Shown: positions 61,685-64,000 of the stretch, piece by piece | How the letters are laid out: every line of letters begins with the position of its first letter | Numbering within the stretch: position 1 is the first letter of the stretch | Source of the DNA: Streptomyces sennicomposti | GTDB lineage: Bacteria > Actinomycetota > Actinomycetes > Streptomycetales > Streptomycetaceae | Length of the DNA stretch: 64,000 bases | Assembly (NCBI RefSeq): GCF_019890635.1 | Contig: NZ_JAIOAB010000029.1 | Span: forward strand, 1-64,000 | Direction of reading: 5' to 3' | Notes under the pieces: model-generated | Seen by the model: the letters and a program-made list of their open reading frames with translations, nothing else | Databases searched by the model: none | Told to the model about the DNA's origin: nothing | Made by a program: the position numbers and the translations under genes

Positions 61685-63115
61685 TCAGACTCCAGCGGGC
61701 GTGGGGGCGGCGGCGTCGGTCAGGTCGGCCGGGGAGGCCAGGTGGCCGAGGACCGCGGTGGCGGCGGCGACCTGCGGGGACACCAGGTGGGTGCGGCCGC
61801 CCTTGCCCTGCCGGCCCTCGAAGTTGCGGTTGGAGGTGGAGGCGGAGCGCTCGCCGGGGGCCAGCTGGTCGGGGTTCATGCCCAGGCACATGGAGCAGCC
61901 CGCGTGCCGCCATTCGGCGCCGGCCTCCTTGAAGACCACGTCCAGGCCCTCGGAGACGGCCTGCAGACCGACCCGCGCGGAGCCGGGGACGACCAGCATC
62001 CGTACGCCGTCGGCGACTTTGCGGCCCCGCACGATGTCGGCGGCGGCGCGCAGGTCCTCGATGCGGCCGTTGGTGCACGAGCCTACGAAGACGGTGTCCA
62101 CCTTGATGGAGCGCAGCGGCTGCCCGGCGTCCAACCCCATGTACTCCAGGGCCTTTTCGGCGGCCAGGCGCTCCGAAGCGTCTTCGTACGAGGCCGGGTC
62201 GGGGACGGCGGCCGAAAGCGGCGCGCCCTGGCCGGGGTTGGTGCCCCAGGTGACGAACGGGGACAGCTCGGCGGCGTCGATGACGACCTCGGCGTCGAAG
62301 ACGGCGTCGTCGTCCGTCCGCAGCGTCTTCCAGTACGCGACGGCGGCGTCCCAGTCCTCGCCCTCGGGGGCGTGCGGGCGGCCCTGGAGATAGGCGAAGG
62401 TGGTCTCGTCCGGGGCGATCATGCCCGCGCGGGCGCCGGCCTCGATCGACATGTTGCAGATGGTCATGCGGGCCTCCATCGAGAGCTTCTCGATGGCGGA
62501 GCCGCGGTACTCCAGGACGTAGCCCTGGCCGCCGCCGGTGCCGATCCGGGCGATGATCGCCAGGATGAGGTCCTTGGCGGTGACGCCCTCGGGCAGTTCG
62601 CCCTCGACGGTGATCGCCATGGTCTTGGGGCGGGCCATCGGCAGCGTCTGGGTGGCCAGCACGTGCTCCACCTGGGAGGTGCCGATGCCGAACGCCAGCG
62701 CGCCGAAGGCGCCGTGCGTGGAGGTGTGCGAGTCGCCGCAGACGACGGTGGTGCCGGGCTGGGTCAGGCCGAGCTGGGGGCCGACCACGTGCACGACGCC
62801 CTGCTCGACGTCGCCCAGCGGGTGCAGCCGTACGCCGAAGTCCGCGCAGTTCTTGCGCAGCGTCTCCAGCTGAGCGCGGGAGACCGGGTCCGCGATGGGC
62901 TTGTCGATGTCGAGGGTGGGGGTGTTGTGGTCCTCGGTGGCGATGGTCAGGTCGAGCCGGCGCACACCGCGCCCGCTCTTGCGGAGGCCGTCGAAGGCCT
63001 GGGGGCTGGTCACCTCGTGCAGCAGGTGCAGATCGATGAAGAGGAGGTCGGGCTCGCCCTCGGCGCGCCGGACGACGTGGTCGTCCCAGACCTTCTCCGC
63101 GAGTGTCCTACCCAT
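61685..63115 (-). CDS. leuC: 3-isopropylmalate dehydratase large subunit
   Basis: 476-aa [4Fe-4S] aconitase-family enzyme of leucine biosynthesis. ATG 63115 with GGAGGG gives [17 protein letters not shown] and the family length; a longer GTG start is not supported. Motifs include [31 protein letters not shown] and the Fe-S ligands in [15 protein letters not shown] and [13 protein letters not shown]. Divergent from ndgR, which in Streptomyces activates or represses leuCD (family knowledge). A stable hairpin sits against the ribosome binding site. Confidence 0.97.
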   Translation of the reverse strand: MGRTLAEKVWDDHVVRRAEGEPDLLFIDLHLLHEVTSPQAFDGLRKSGRGVRRLDLTIATEDHNTPTLDIDKPIADPVSRAQLETLRKNCADFGVRLHPLGDVEQGVVHVVGPQLGLTQPGTTVVCGDSHTSTHGAFGALAFGIGTSQVEHVLATQTLPMARPKTMAITVEGELPEGVTAKDLILAIIARIGTGGGQGYVLEYRGSAIEKLSMEARMTICNMSIEAGARAGMIAPDETTFAYLQGRPHAPEGEDWDAAVAYWKTLRTDDDAVFDAEVVIDAAELSPFVTWGTNPGQGAPLSAAVPDPASYEDASERLAAEKALEYMGLDAGQPLRSIKVDTVFVGSCTNGRIEDLRAAADIVRGRKVADGVRMLVVPGSARVGLQAVSEGLDVVFKEAGAEWRHAGCSMCLGMNPDQLAPGERSASTSNRNFEGRQGKGGRTHLVSPQVAAATAVLGHLASPADLTDAAAPTPAGV

Positions 63116-63127
63116 CGCTTTCCCTCC

Positions 63128-63152
63128 GGCCGGACGCACCAGTGCGCCGGCC
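63128..63152 (-). promoter_or_regulatory. Leader hairpin abutting the leuC ribosome binding site
   Basis: GGCCGG and CGCA pair perfectly with TGCG and CCGGCC around a 4-nt loop, ending directly before the GGAGGG ribosome binding site (63117-63127). Confidence 0.5.
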
Positions 63153-63268
63153 CAACTAGAGATCTTGAGGAGGCGGCACCGCGCCCCCCTACGGGCAGCC
63201 GCCGCCGGACCCGCCGGTCCACGGGCCGCTGATTACCAGGGTGGCGTGTTCCACGGAAAATTGAACTT

Positions 63269-63289
63269 GCGTTTCACAGAGTGAGACGC
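63269..63289. promoter_or_regulatory. Inverted repeat upstream of ndgR, candidate NdgR operator
   Basis: GCGTTTCAC-AGA-GTGAGACGC, nine-base arms with one mismatch, 13 bases before the ndgR start. A second short palindrome TTCCACGGAA (63249-63258) is adjacent. Confidence 0.55.
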
Positions 63290-63301
63290 GAGTATCGTTG
63301 C

Positions 63302-64000
63302 ATGGACAACAGTAGCGGCGTCGGCGTCCTGGACAAGGCAGCCCTTGTCCTGAGCGCCCTGGAGTCCGGTCCGGCCACCCTCGCGGGTCTGGTCGCGGCC
63401 ACCGGACTGGCACGACCCACGGCCCACCGGCTGGCCGTGGCCCTGGAACACCACCGCATGGTGGCACGCGACATGCAGGGCCGTTTCATTCTCGGCCCCC
63501 GGCTCGCGGAACTGGCCGCGGCGGCCGGCGAGGACCGTCTCCTCGCCACCGCGGGCCCGGTGCTCACGCATCTCAGGGACGTCACCGGCGAGAGCGCGCA
63601 GCTCTATCGCCGCCAGGGCGACATGCGCATCTGCGTCGCCGCCGCCGAGCGCCTGTCCGGTCTGCGGGACACGGTCCCGGTCGGCTCCACGCTCACCATG
63701 AAGGCCGGCTCCTCCGCCCAGGTCCTGATGGCCTGGGAGGAGCCCGAGCGCCTGCACCGGGGCCTGCAGGGGGCCCGCTTCACGGCGACGGCCCTGTCGG
63801 GCGTACGGCGGCGCGGGTGGGCGCAGTCGATCGGCGAGCGCGAGCCGGGCGTCGCCTCGGTCTCCGCGCCCGTGCGCGGCCCCTCCAACCGCGTGGTGGC
63901 CGCCGTCTCGGTCTCCGGACCGATCGAGCGCCTGACCCGCCACCCCGGCCGGATGCACGCCCAGGCGGTCATCGACGCCGCCGCCCGCCTCTCCGAGGCG
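63302..64000 (+). CDS. ndgR: IclR-family regulator NdgR, partial at window end
   Basis: 233 residues from ATG 63302 to the window edge; the Streptomyces protein is about 238 aa, so only a few residues are missing. An N-terminal winged helix-turn-helix (GVGVLDKAALVLSALESGPATLAGLVAATGLARPTAHRLAVALEHHRMVARD, about 7-58) is followed by an IclR effector domain with SAQLYRRQGDMRICVAAAERL and TLTMKAGSSAQVLMAW. NdgR regulates amino-acid metabolism (including leuCD), nitrogen-dependent growth and antibiotic synthesis. The divergent placement on leuCD and the inverted repeat in the shared region fit this. Confidence 0.93.
   Translation, partial: MDNSSGVGVLDKAALVLSALESGPATLAGLVAATGLARPTAHRLAVALEHHRMVARDMQGRFILGPRLAELAAAAGEDRLLATAGPVLTHLRDVTGESAQLYRRQGDMRICVAAAERLSGLRDTVPVGSTLTMKAGSSAQVLMAWEEPERLHRGLQGARFTATALSGVRRRGWAQSIGEREPGVASVSAPVRGPSNRVVAAVSVSGPIERLTRHPGRMHAQAVIDAAARLSEA

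Overview
The window is a stretch of chromosome from a Streptomyces or a very close actinomycete. The evidence is the very high G+C with almost exclusively G/C third codon positions, the frequent GTG starts, and a set of genes that are Streptomyces hallmarks: nsdA, a SARP/AfsR-type regulator, the amtB-glnK-glnD operon, a Lys/Ala-tailed HU protein (hupS type), an ndgR-leuCD pair and an FbiD/CofC F420 enzyme. Gene order matches, from memory, the conserved core around rpsP-ffh-ftsY-smc-rnc-recG-rpmB-leuCD. No database was searched; all calls come from reading sequence and motifs.

Layout. 1-6754: KH-domain RNA-binding protein (cut by the window edge), rpsP, a SprT-like zincin, a SAM methyltransferase, ftsH and ffh. 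6872-12881: the nitrogen operon amtB-glnK-glnD with a GlnR-box-like site upstream, preceded by the developmental regulator nsdA. 13331-19060: a small primase/polymerase-like protein, ftsY, a cytosine/purine-type NCS1 permease, a small ORF, and the glucose permease glcP with a clear promoter and a LacI-type palindrome. 19309-25329: smc, a small conserved protein, acylphosphatase and a membrane-anchored CAP-domain protein.

25317-31455 is a compact integrated element of the actinomycete integrative (pSAM2/AICE) type. It is bounded by a 14-bp direct repeat that includes the stop codon of the CAP-domain gene, so it appears to be inserted into the 3' end of that gene. A tightly overlapping operon (63-aa protein, 110-aa CxxC protein, RepSA-like initiator, Xis, tyrosine integrase) is transcribed one way; a KorSA-like GntR regulator and a GNAT acetyltransferase are transcribed the other way. 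The shared control region has two perfect inverted copies of a 16-bp site and a third partial copy. No FtsK-like tra or spd gene is present. A membrane-anchored coiled-coil protein and a large two-stage palindrome fill the right end.

31651-47800 returns to core genes: hxlR-type regulator, mutM, rnc (absB), rpmF, a DUF177 protein, a DivIVA-like coiled-coil protein, coaD, rsmD, recG, then an Hsp90-family ATPase translationally coupled to a 1066-aa TPR-rich protein, a DAK-domain protein and rpmB. 47927-52563 holds a large AfsR-like regulator and an FAD monooxygenase separated by a 22-bp tandem repeat array. 52530-64000 is core metabolism: thiD-thiL, an Lrp-type RAM-domain protein, a DUF3515 lipoprotein, ddlA, gpsA, a PlsC-type acyltransferase, fbiD/cofC, a small OB-like protein, hupS, a 76-aa protein, leuCD, and ndgR (cut by the right edge).

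The features most worth following up are the element with its CAP-gene attachment site, operators and palindrome; the Hsp90-TPR operon; and several short-period intergenic tandem arrays (17, 17, 20 and 22 bp) that recur across the window.
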